From Actinobacteria bacterium ATB1 (GTDB lineage: Bacteria > Actinomycetota > Acidimicrobiia > UBA2766): a DNA stretch of 5,719 nucleotides. The notes under the pieces were generated by a model that saw only the letters and a list, made by a program, of their open reading frames with translations, was not told the DNA's origin and did no database searches. The position numbers were made by a program, and so were the translations under genes. The stretch spans positions 7,777 to 13,495 of the forward strand of contig QWHP01000207.1 in the NCBI GenBank assembly GCA_021404985.1, given 5' to 3'. Of the stretch, positions 1 to 5,719 are shown in pieces; position 1 is the first letter of the stretch, and every line of letters starts with the position of its first letter.

Positions 1-257
1 GTCGCGAGAACCCCGGGGTGCCGCTTCCACATCTCCTCCGTCCGGAGACGCTGGGTGAGGACGTGCACGATGGAGCCTTCCGTCATCTCCATGCCCGTCG
101 GGTGGAGTCGAGCCTCCTCGTCATATGCCTGAAGGAGTTTGCGCAGTCCCTCGAGATAGGAGGGATCGCCGAAGTCGTCGAAGCCGGCTGCGTCGATCGC
201 CCGCTGGTGCAGCGAATCGAGAGAATCCGAGAAGGACCGCCTTCCCTCCGAGCTCAT
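1..257 (-). CDS. Sulfotransferase family protein, N-terminal 85 residues (runs off left edge)
   Basis: An open frame enters from the left edge on the minus strand and starts at the ATG at 257-255, with GGAGGA five bases upstream deciding the start. The 85 visible residues have no stop and begin MSSEGRRSFSDSLDSLHQ. They contain the block AGFDDFGDPSYLEGLRKLL (about residues 24-42), then DEEARLHPTG (46-55) and an end like WKRHPGVLA (77-85). From memory, this block (DDFGD-x-x-Y-x-EGL...ARL-x-P-G...RLR...W..HP) is the N-terminal helical lead of actinobacterial PF13469 sulfotransferases, which precedes the PAPS-binding GLPRTGTT loop. That loop would lie just outside the window, so PAPS binding and catalytic residues cannot be checked. 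The expected role is sulfate transfer from PAPS to a hydroxyl of a lipid, sterol or other small molecule; the substrate is unknown. It is divergent from the methyltransferase. Many such genes sit near steroid or lipid catabolic clusters, so a link is possible but unproven. Confidence 0.8.
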   Translation of the reverse strand, partial: MSSEGRRSFSDSLDSLHQRAIDAAGFDDFGDPSYLEGLRKLLQAYDEEARLHPTGMEMTEGSIVHVLTQRLRTEEMWKRHPGVLA

Positions 258-262
258 CCGTC

Positions 263-268
263 TCCTCC
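263..268 (-). promoter_or_regulatory. Ribosome binding site of the sulfotransferase gene
   Basis: GGAGGA on the minus strand lies five bases before the ATG at 257-255. It is the reason for choosing this start in a frame that stays open upstream. Confidence 0.7.
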
Positions 269-293
269 GCCAATCGCCGGACCCCGGGCAGCA

Positions 294-323
294 AGCCTGC
301 GGTCCCAGGCGACGGCATGTCAA
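294..323 (-). promoter_or_regulatory. Candidate promoter for the sulfotransferase gene
   Basis: On the minus strand a perfect TTGACA (323-318) is followed after 18 bases by CAGGCT (299-294), which keeps the A at position 2 and T at position 6 of a -10 element. Transcription would start near 287, about 30 bases before the ATG. The -35 is seen directly; the -10 is weak, so this is a prediction. Confidence 0.4.
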
Positions 324-341
324 GGGAGAGGGCGACGCAGA

Positions 342-349
342 GGGGGGGG
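342..349. repeat. G8 homopolymer tract in divergent intergenic gap
   Basis: Eight consecutive G residues lie about 30 bases before the methyltransferase GTG. The ATG at 317 is one base out of frame with the methyltransferase, so one extra G here would join them. The tract is directly visible; a regulatory or slippage role is speculation. The rest of the 258-381 gap shows no other clear feature. Confidence 0.6.
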
Positions 350-381
350 TCGGCTCCGGCGTCCTCTGCAAGACTCCCGGC

Positions 382-1158
382 GTGGACGACGCCTATTCCG
401 ATCCGTCAACCGAATGGGAGGAGCACGCCGACTGGTGGCGTGCGAACTTCACCGAGGGGATGGACCCCGAGTACGAGGAGCAGCTGTTGCCGCTGTTGCG
501 CGAGCTCGTCGCACCCACTCTGGGAGACCGCATTCTGGATGCGGGCTGCGGCGAGGGACAGGTCGCGAGGCTGTTCGCCGAGTCCGGTGCCGGCACGATC
601 GGGTGCGATCTGTCAGAGGCGCAGCTTGCCGCCGCATCCTCGTTTCGGGGTCCAGAGCGCGGAGTGTCCCCCTTGTCACCGCTGTACGTTCGCGGGTCAC
701 TCGAAGCCCTGCCGGTCCGCGGCGGGGTGTTCGACGCCTCCGTGGCGGTACTCGTCCTCGAGCACGTTGCGGCGGTCGAGGAAGCCATCGAGGAACTTGC
801 CCGAGTGACACGTCGGGGTGGCCGAGTCGTGGTCGTGCTGAACCATCCTCTCTTCCAGACACCGGACTCGGGCTGGATCGACGACCGTATCCTCGAGGAG
901 AGCTACTGGCGAGTGGGTCCCTACCTGGCCGAGCAGGCCACGCTCGAGGAAGTCGACAGGGGGGTGTTCCTGACCTTCCACCACAGGCCGCTGTCGCGAT
1001 ACCTGAACGCGTTCGTCGACGCCGGCCTCGCGATCGAGCGCGTTCTCGAACCCCACCCCCCGCCGGGATTTCTCGCGCTCGCCCCCGCCTACGCCCAGTC
1101 GTCGGACATTCCGCGCGTGCTCGCCGTCGTCTGCAGGCGGGTTGCCACGGAAAAATGA
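382..1158 (+). CDS. Class I SAM-dependent methyltransferase
   Basis: This 258-residue protein has a Rossmann-type methyltransferase core. Motif I is DAGCGEGQVAR (53-63), an acidic residue follows at the end of the next strand (CDLS, 75-78), and FDASVAVLVLEHV (117-129) is the motif IV/post region of the Methyltransf_11/UbiE-like group. The later NHPLFQTPDSGWIDD, YWRVGPYL, HRPLSRYLNA and PHPPPGFLA blocks recall a widespread actinobacterial family of unknown substrate. It would transfer a methyl group from SAM to a small molecule in the cytoplasm; the acceptor cannot be read. The GTG at 382 is the only sensible in-frame start, because upstream in-frame codons include no ATG or GTG, and it fits the family N-terminus (WEEHADWW). 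No good Shine-Dalgarno precedes it, so leaderless or weak initiation is possible. About 90-101 holds an unusual Pro/Ser/Gly-rich linker (FRGPERGVSPLSP). The last codons overlap the next operon's predicted promoter. Confidence 0.87.
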   Translation: MDDAYSDPSTEWEEHADWWRANFTEGMDPEYEEQLLPLLRELVAPTLGDRILDAGCGEGQVARLFAESGAGTIGCDLSEAQLAAASSFRGPERGVSPLSPLYVRGSLEALPVRGGVFDASVAVLVLEHVAAVEEAIEELARVTRRGGRVVVVLNHPLFQTPDSGWIDDRILEESYWRVGPYLAEQATLEEVDRGVFLTFHHRPLSRYLNAFVDAGLAIERVLEPHPPPGFLALAPAYAQSSDIPRVLAVVCRRVATEK

Positions 1159-1171
1159 AACGTGTTACAAC
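1142..1171 (+). promoter_or_regulatory. Candidate promoter of the DUF35-thiolase operon
   Basis: TTGCCA (1142-1147, five of six bases of TTGACA) is separated by 18 bases from TACAAC (1166-1171, four of six bases of TATAAT). The stretch from about 1150 to 1172 is A/T-rich against a G+C-rich background. Transcription would begin near 1178 and leave a leader of about 55 bases before the ATG at 1235. The promoter starts inside the last codons of the methyltransferase. Prediction by pattern only. Confidence 0.5.
1156..1169. promoter_or_regulatory. KstR-like operator (TNNAACNNGTTNNA match)
   Basis: TGAAACGTGTTACA matches every fixed position of TNNAACNNGTTNNA, the pattern known for KstR, the TetR-family repressor of mycobacterial cholesterol catabolism. 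It lies between the predicted -35 and -10 and overlaps the -10, where a bound repressor would block polymerase. It also covers the methyltransferase stop codon. Eight fixed bases are expected by chance about once in 65 kb at even base composition, so the position upstream of a sterol-type operon adds weight. The regulator itself is not in the window, and other TetR or FadR-type proteins could use a similar site. Confidence 0.5.
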
Positions 1172-1221
1172 TCTGTCGATCGAGGGGACCGACACCACGC
1201 CTGTGGCATGAGCCCGACGGC

Positions 1222-1229
1222 AGGAGGGG
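1222..1229 (+). promoter_or_regulatory. Ribosome binding site of the first DUF35 gene
   Basis: AGGAGGGG lies five bases before the ATG at 1235. It decides for that start over the in-frame ATG at 1142, which lies inside the methyltransferase gene and would add 31 residues unlike the family. Confidence 0.75.
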
Positions 1230-1234
1230 TAGGC

Positions 1235-1687
1235 ATGACCGAGCACTCGTTTACTGCGCCGCACGTCATCGCATACGACTACACGCGCAGTCTCGGCCCG
1301 GTCCTGAGTCACTTCGTCACCGGTCTGCGGGACGGGAAGGTAAAGGGCATGCGCACGAGCACCGGGAAGGTCTTCGTTCCACCCACTGAGTTCGATCCCG
1401 ACACATACGAAGACCTCGGGCCCGATTCCCTCGTCGACGTGGCCGACAGCGGCGTCGTCACCTCGTGGGCATGGGTCTCCGATCCGCGTCCCTACCATCC
1501 GTTCGATCGGCCTTTCGCATGGGCTCTCGTGAGGCTCGACGGCGCGGACACCCCACTCGTGCATGCGGTGGACGCCGGGTCGGCCGAGGCCATCTCCACC
1601 GGCATGCGTGTTCGGGCGCGGTGGGCGAGTGAACGCAGCGGCAGCATCCTCGACATCGAGTGCTTCGAACCCGAGGGGGCACAGTGA
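1235..1687 (+). CDS. DUF35/OB-fold protein, thiolase partner (first half of Rv3521-type protein)
   Basis: This 150-residue protein fits a DUF35 acyl-CoA-associated module. The N-terminal helix and degenerate zinc ribbon span about 15-60 (SLGPVLSHFVTGLRDGK, then GMRTSTGKVFVPP), followed by an OB fold at about 70-147 (SGVVTSWAWV, FAWALVRLDGAD, GMRVRARW). In typical DUF35 proteins the ribbon reads GxRCxxCGxxxxPP with a second Cys pair; here the first pair is replaced (T41, T43) and the only Cys is C143. DUF35 proteins bind thiolase-like partners and complete their active complex, as in Ltp2-ChsH2(DUF35). A direct match to the N-terminal half of M. tuberculosis Rv3521 is my recollection, not a search result. 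The gene opens the operon, and its TGA overlaps the GTG of the next gene by GTGA, suggesting translational coupling. Nucleic-acid binding, sometimes implied by the OB fold, is unlikely given the context. Confidence 0.85.
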   Translation: MTEHSFTAPHVIAYDYTRSLGPVLSHFVTGLRDGKVKGMRTSTGKVFVPPTEFDPDTYEDLGPDSLVDVADSGVVTSWAWVSDPRPYHPFDRPFAWALVRLDGADTPLVHAVDAGSAEAISTGMRVRARWASERSGSILDIECFEPEGAQ

Positions 1688-2187
1688 GCGAAGGTGCGAC
1701 CGAGGATCTTGTGACCGGGATCGTCGTGCCGGTATCGATCCAGTACGACTACACCGCAGGCGAGGCCGCGTCCCGGTTCCTCGCCCACATTCCCGAGAAG
1801 CGGCTGGTCGGCCAGCGACACGGGGATACCGGCCTCGTGTACGTGCCGCCGAGGGGCTCGGACCCGGCGGATGGGGAACCCACCGAGCAGGATGTCGAGC
1901 TCGGTGACAAGGGCATTATCACGACCTTCTGTGTCGTGAACGTCCCGTTCGCCGGGCAGGCCGTTGAGTGCCCATATGTCTGTGCCCAGGTGTTGCTCGA
2001 CGGAGCGGACATCCCGTTCCAGGCGCTCATCCAGGAGGCGGACGTAGAGGCGATCCACGCGGGCATGAGGATCGAGGCGGTGTGGGTGGACGACGACGAT
2101 CTCGCCCCGACACTCGAATCCATCAGGTACTTCCGGCCGACAGGTGAGCCGGACGCCGATCCCGCGTCGTACAAGGACCACATGTGA
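1684..2187 (+). CDS. DUF35/OB-fold protein, thiolase partner (second half of Rv3521-type protein)
   Basis: This 167-residue second DUF35 module is similar in plan to its upstream neighbour. It has an N-terminal helix (AGEAASRFLAHIPEKRL, 25-41), a ribbon remnant GQRHGDTGLVYVPPRG (43-58), and an OB fold from about 77 to 151 (GIITTFCVVNVPF, AQVLLDGADIPFQALI, GMRIEAVW). The zinc-ribbon Cys pairs are replaced, with H46 and T49 at the first pair and none at the second. The C-terminal PTGEPDADP-x-SYKDHM tail is, as I recall, typical of this subfamily. The start is taken as the GTG at 1684, overlapping the previous stop, with GAGGGGG four bases upstream; an ATG at 1660 would add eight residues read from inside the previous gene. 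The next gene follows after 10 bases. It probably pairs with one of the two thiolase-like proteins. In mycobacteria I recall the two modules as one fused protein. Confidence 0.85.
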   Translation: MSEGATEDLVTGIVVPVSIQYDYTAGEAASRFLAHIPEKRLVGQRHGDTGLVYVPPRGSDPADGEPTEQDVELGDKGIITTFCVVNVPFAGQAVECPYVCAQVLLDGADIPFQALIQEADVEAIHAGMRIEAVWVDDDDLAPTLESIRYFRPTGEPDADPASYKDHM

Positions 2188-2192
2188 GGAGG
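2187..2192 (+). promoter_or_regulatory. Ribosome binding site of the first thiolase-like gene
   Basis: AGGAGG begins at the last base of the preceding stop and lies five bases before the GTG at 2198. It decides for this start rather than the ATG at 2144, which is inside the previous gene. Confidence 0.75.
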
Positions 2193-2197
2193 CCGGC

Positions 2198-3256
2198 GTG
2201 AGAGAGGTTGCAGTCGTCTCCTTTGCCCAGGCGCCGAACGTGCGCCGAGACTCGGATCGCAACGAGGTCGAGATCCTGATGCCGGTCCTGCACGAGGTCC
2301 GCCAGAAGGTGGGCCTCGACCGCTCGGACATCGATTTCGTCGTGCACGGCTCCACCGACTTCCAGGCGGGGATGCCATTCTCGTTCGTCGCCGCGCTCGA
2401 CGCATACGGAGCCTGGCCTCCCATCAACGAGAGCCATGTCGAGATGGACGGTGCGTGGGCACTCTACGAGGCATGGGTCAAGATCCAGACGGGTGAGGTC
2501 GACACAGCGCTCGTCTTCGCCTACGGAAAGGGATCACCAGGGGATCTGCCGGATGTGATGCGCCTACAGCTCGACCCCTACCTCCTCTACCCGCTCGGCG
2601 TCGACCCCGTCGGCCTCGCCGCGTTGCAGGCCCGTGCCTTCCTGGACTCGACCGACCATACGGAAGCAGACATGGCCGCCGTCGCCGTGCGCGACCGGAA
2701 GAACGGCACTTCCAACCCCTGCGCACAGGTGGTAGGGGACTTCACGGTCGAAGAGCTACTGTCCGAGCCGCCGTTCGTGGCGCCCCTGCGCCGCCACGAC
2801 TGCCCACCAATCAGCGACGGAGCCAGCGCAGTCATCCTTGCCGCAGATGGCAGGGCAAGGGACTTGGTTCCGTCGCCTGCCTGGATCCGGGGGATCGACC
2901 ACAGGATCGAGGCGGCCCCGCTCGGCAACCGCGACTTGACGGTGTCGGCCTCGACGCGCATCGCCGCCGAGAAGGCAGGTGCTTCAGGGGACTTCGACAT
3001 AGCGGAGTTGCACGCTCCGTTCACGCACCAGTCCATCATCCTCGAGGAGGTCCTGGGCATCGACTCGTCCACGGCGTCAGTCAACCCGTCGGGCGGTGCG
3101 CTCTGCGCGAACCCGCTGATGGTGGCAGGGCTCACGCGCGTCGGCGAGGCCGCGCAACGCATCCTCGATGGCGCAGCAGGTCGTGCCTTGGCGCATGCGA
3201 CATCCGGGGCGTGCTTGCAACAGAACCTCGTGTGTGTGCTCGAAGGCGACGGGTGA
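2198..3256 (+). CDS. Thiolase-superfamily protein, Ltp4 (Rv3522)-type; probable lyase subunit
   Basis: This 352-residue protein is close to the length I recall for Rv3522. Its start is VREVAVVSFAQAPNVRR. Further blocks are ESHVEMDGAWALYEAW (78-93), GEVDTALVFAYGK (99-111), PLRRHDCPPISDGASAVI (196-213), IAELHAPFTHQ (268-278), NPSGGALCANP (296-306) and LAHATSGACLQQN (331-343), all strongly reminiscent of that family. The fold is thiolase-like, but the nucleophile loop has no Cys (EMDGAW instead of CxSG), and the GHP motif reads ANP (304-306). Classical thiolysis is therefore unlikely. The family analogue Ltp2 performs a retro-aldol cleavage of steroid side chains together with a DUF35 partner, and reports from memory link Ltp3/Ltp4 to C-24-branched sterol side chains in Rhodococcus. 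Cytosolic; no signal peptide. It probably forms a heteromer with the next gene product. The substrate here is inferred only from family and neighbours. Confidence 0.87.
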   Translation: MREVAVVSFAQAPNVRRDSDRNEVEILMPVLHEVRQKVGLDRSDIDFVVHGSTDFQAGMPFSFVAALDAYGAWPPINESHVEMDGAWALYEAWVKIQTGEVDTALVFAYGKGSPGDLPDVMRLQLDPYLLYPLGVDPVGLAALQARAFLDSTDHTEADMAAVAVRDRKNGTSNPCAQVVGDFTVEELLSEPPFVAPLRRHDCPPISDGASAVILAADGRARDLVPSPAWIRGIDHRIEAAPLGNRDLTVSASTRIAAEKAGASGDFDIAELHAPFTHQSIILEEVLGIDSSTASVNPSGGALCANPLMVAGLTRVGEAAQRILDGAAGRALAHATSGACLQQNLVCVLEGDG

Positions 3257-3260
3257 GGAG
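3255..3260 (+). promoter_or_regulatory. Ribosome binding site of the second thiolase-like gene
   Basis: GAGGAG overlaps the TGA of the previous gene and lies six bases before the ATG at 3267. It sets this start against the upstream in-frame ATG at 3168, which is inside the previous gene. Confidence 0.75.
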
Positions 3261-3266
3261 CTGGAG

Positions 3267-4421
<1,155 letters not shown>

Positions 4422-4445
4422 TCTCGGAGACCCGGGGGTGTGCGG

Positions 4446-5719
4446 TCAGGTTGCGCTGCTTCGGGCCGGGGTGGGTTCGTGTCTCCGTGTCCGCCATTCC
4501 TCGAGCTTCTCAGTGAGGTCACGCATCCCGAAAGGCTTTGCCAGGTAGGCATCCATCCCGGCTTCGAAGCACTGTTGTGCTGCACCTTTCATAGCGTGGG
4601 CCGTGACGGCGATCACCGGGACTTCCGCCATCGGCGTCGAGAGGGCCCTGATTCGCCGTGTGGCCTCGTACCCGTCCATCACCGGCATGGCACAGTCCAT
4701 CAGCACTACGTCGAAGTCGCCGGAAGTGCATGCCTCGACCGCGTCTGCGCCGTTGGCGACTACCTCTGTCTCATGTCCGAGGGATGTGAGCATCCGAGAG
4801 AGGACCTTCTGATTCACGTTGTTGTCCTCGGCGACGAGCACGCGCATCGGTGGCTGGGGTGATCCATCGGATTCCGCACGGGTGCTCGCTTCGCGGACAG
4901 CCGGTGCCGGCTCGGTGGCGCCTTCAACGTCGGCGATCCCCACTGGCAACTCGATCCAGAACCTCGAGCCCCTCCCGAGATCGCTCTCGACGCCGATTCT
5001 CCCACCCATCATCCCGGCAAGCTCGTTCGCGATCGTGAGTCCGAGTCCGGTCCCCCCCGTCATGCCGTCGACCGTCGTGAACTCGTTGAAGACCGAGTCG
5101 AGCATGTCCGGTGGGATTCCCCTGCCGGTGTCCGTCACTGTGACTCTGAGCAATGCCCGCTTCCTGTCGAACGCCTCGCATCCGGCAACGAGCTCGATCC
5201 GGCCCGAGTCCGTGTAGCGCACAGCGTTGCTGACGACGTTGCCGATGATTCGACGAACGGCCCGGGGGTCGGCTTCCGCATCGCGGAACCCGCACGGGTC
5301 GATCCTCGAGCCGAAAGCGAGCCCGCGCATCTCGGCGAGCACCTCGGCCCTGCCGGTCACCTCTCCCAACAGTTCGCACAGATCGAATACCCGTGGACGG
5401 AGCTCGAATGTTCCGGCCTCCATGCGAGCATGGTCGAGCACGGATCCAACGATGTCGAGCAGCTTGTCGGTCGCTGCCTTTATCGTCTCGATCTCGGTGC
5501 GGTGCCGGGGTTCGAGGTCTCCCTGAAGGAGCACGTCCGCTGTCCCGAGGACATCTGTCATCGGCGTGCGCATCTCGTAGCTCATCGCGGCGAGGAAGTC
5601 CGACTTGGCTTTGTTCGCAGCGATCGCCTCGTCCTTGGCGCGTTCGAGTGCAAGGCGTGCTTCGGCTGCCTGCGTGACGTCGGTCGACTGGGTCCAGAAC
5701 CTCACTGGGCCGGAATCCT
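4446..5719 (-). CDS. Hybrid sensor kinase (PAS end-HisKA-HATPase-REC) with Tyr in the H box; runs off right edge
   Basis: The frame is open to the right edge, so the N-terminus is missing. The in-frame GTG at 5705 is probably not the start, because the residues around it (DSGPVRFWTQSTDVT) look like the end of a PAS/PAC domain. Counting from that GTG: coiled-coil linker (13-35), HisKA with FLAAMSYEMRTP (37-48), N box NVVSNAVRYT (156-165), G1 DTGRGIP (192-198), F box region (205-213), G2 GGTGLGLTI (217-225), then a receiver domain with AEDN (292-295), phosphoacceptor D337 in MDCAMPVMDG, T368 and K390 in AKPF. A Ser/Pro/acidic linker (about 257-286) joins kinase and receiver. The H-box position normally filled by the autophosphorylated His is Tyr43 (TAC at 5579-5577). 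The receiver is complete, no Hpt domain follows, and 20 mostly polar residues end the protein. The signal and target are unknown. It converges on the thiolase operon with a 24-base gap. Confidence 0.9.
   Translation of the reverse strand, partial: DSGPVRFWTQSTDVTQAAEARLALERAKDEAIAANKAKSDFLAAMSYEMRTPMTDVLGTADVLLQGDLEPRHRTEIETIKAATDKLLDIVGSVLDHARMEAGTFELRPRVFDLCELLGEVTGRAEVLAEMRGLAFGSRIDPCGFRDAEADPRAVRRIIGNVVSNAVRYTDSGRIELVAGCEAFDRKRALLRVTVTDTGRGIPPDMLDSVFNEFTTVDGMTGGTGLGLTIANELAGMMGGRIGVESDLGRGSRFWIELPVGIADVEGATEPAPAVREASTRAESDGSPQPPMRVLVAEDNNVNQKVLSRMLTSLGHETEVVANGADAVEACTSGDFDVVLMDCAMPVMDGYEATRRIRALSTPMAEVPVIAVTAHAMKGAAQQCFEAGMDAYLAKPFGMRDLTEKLEEWRTRRHEPTPARSSAT

Noticed and set aside
121..318. 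Minus-strand 65-codon frame near the left edge
   Set aside because: It overlaps the sulfotransferase reading frame out of phase; the real frame has the ribosome site and the family motifs.
1006..1013. AACGCGTT, a KstR-core-like palindrome
   Set aside because: It lies inside the methyltransferase coding sequence (LNAFVD) and lacks the flanking T and A; one or two such cores are expected by chance in this length.
18..1211. Long open frame of 397 codons over the sulfotransferase and methyltransferase
   Set aside because: Arg/Pro-rich composition with no recognisable motif; a shadow of the real frames in high-G+C DNA.
449..1564. Minus-strand open frame of 371 codons
   Set aside because: Antisense to the methyltransferase and first DUF35 gene, low-complexity Arg-rich product, no ribosome site or family match.
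4422..4445. Possible terminator between convergent genes
   Set aside because: Only a five-base CCTGA/TCAGG pairing around a 24-base loop and a CCCGGG palindrome are visible; no stable stem with a T-run on either strand.

Overview
This is a high-G+C window with GTG starts, strong GGAGG-type ribosome sites and tight gene packing. These traits and the gene families suggest an actinobacterium, perhaps of the mycolic-acid or Acidimicrobiia type; the phylum is inference. The centre of the window is a four-gene cassette (1235-4421, + strand) of two small DUF35/OB-fold proteins followed by two thiolase-superfamily proteins. Gene order, protein lengths and many sequence blocks match, from memory, Mycobacterium tuberculosis Rv3521-Rv3522(ltp4)-Rv3523(ltp3) in the sterol-catabolism region. 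In M. tuberculosis I recall the two DUF35 modules as one protein of about 300 residues; here they are separate genes. Both thiolase-like proteins lack the catalytic Cys and the GHP His of true thiolases, which fits a retro-aldol lyase working with DUF35 partners, as in the steroid side-chain aldolase Ltp2-ChsH2(DUF35).

Layout: 1-257 (-) is the N-terminal part of a sulfotransferase-family protein that runs off the left edge. 258-381 is a divergent intergenic gap with a candidate promoter for the sulfotransferase and a G8 tract. 382-1158 (+) is a class I SAM-dependent methyltransferase. 1159-1234 is a short, locally A/T-richer gap; a candidate promoter (TTGCCA-18-TACAAC) with a full match to the KstR operator pattern TNNAACNNGTTNNA lies across its left edge. 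1235-4421 is the DUF35-DUF35-thiolase-thiolase operon, with overlaps or gaps of about 10 nt. 4446-5719 (-) is a hybrid sensor kinase with a PAS-end/coiled-coil, HisKA, HATPase and receiver domain. It converges on the operon and runs off the right edge.

The operon products probably form one heteromeric acyl-CoA lyase that shortens a branched steroid or isoprenoid side chain, under a KstR-like repressor. The sulfotransferase and methyltransferase are of families often found near such clusters, but nothing here ties them to the same pathway. The sensor kinase looks unrelated by orientation. It is unusual in having Tyr where the phosphoacceptor His of the H box should be, with the ATP-binding and receiver motifs intact.
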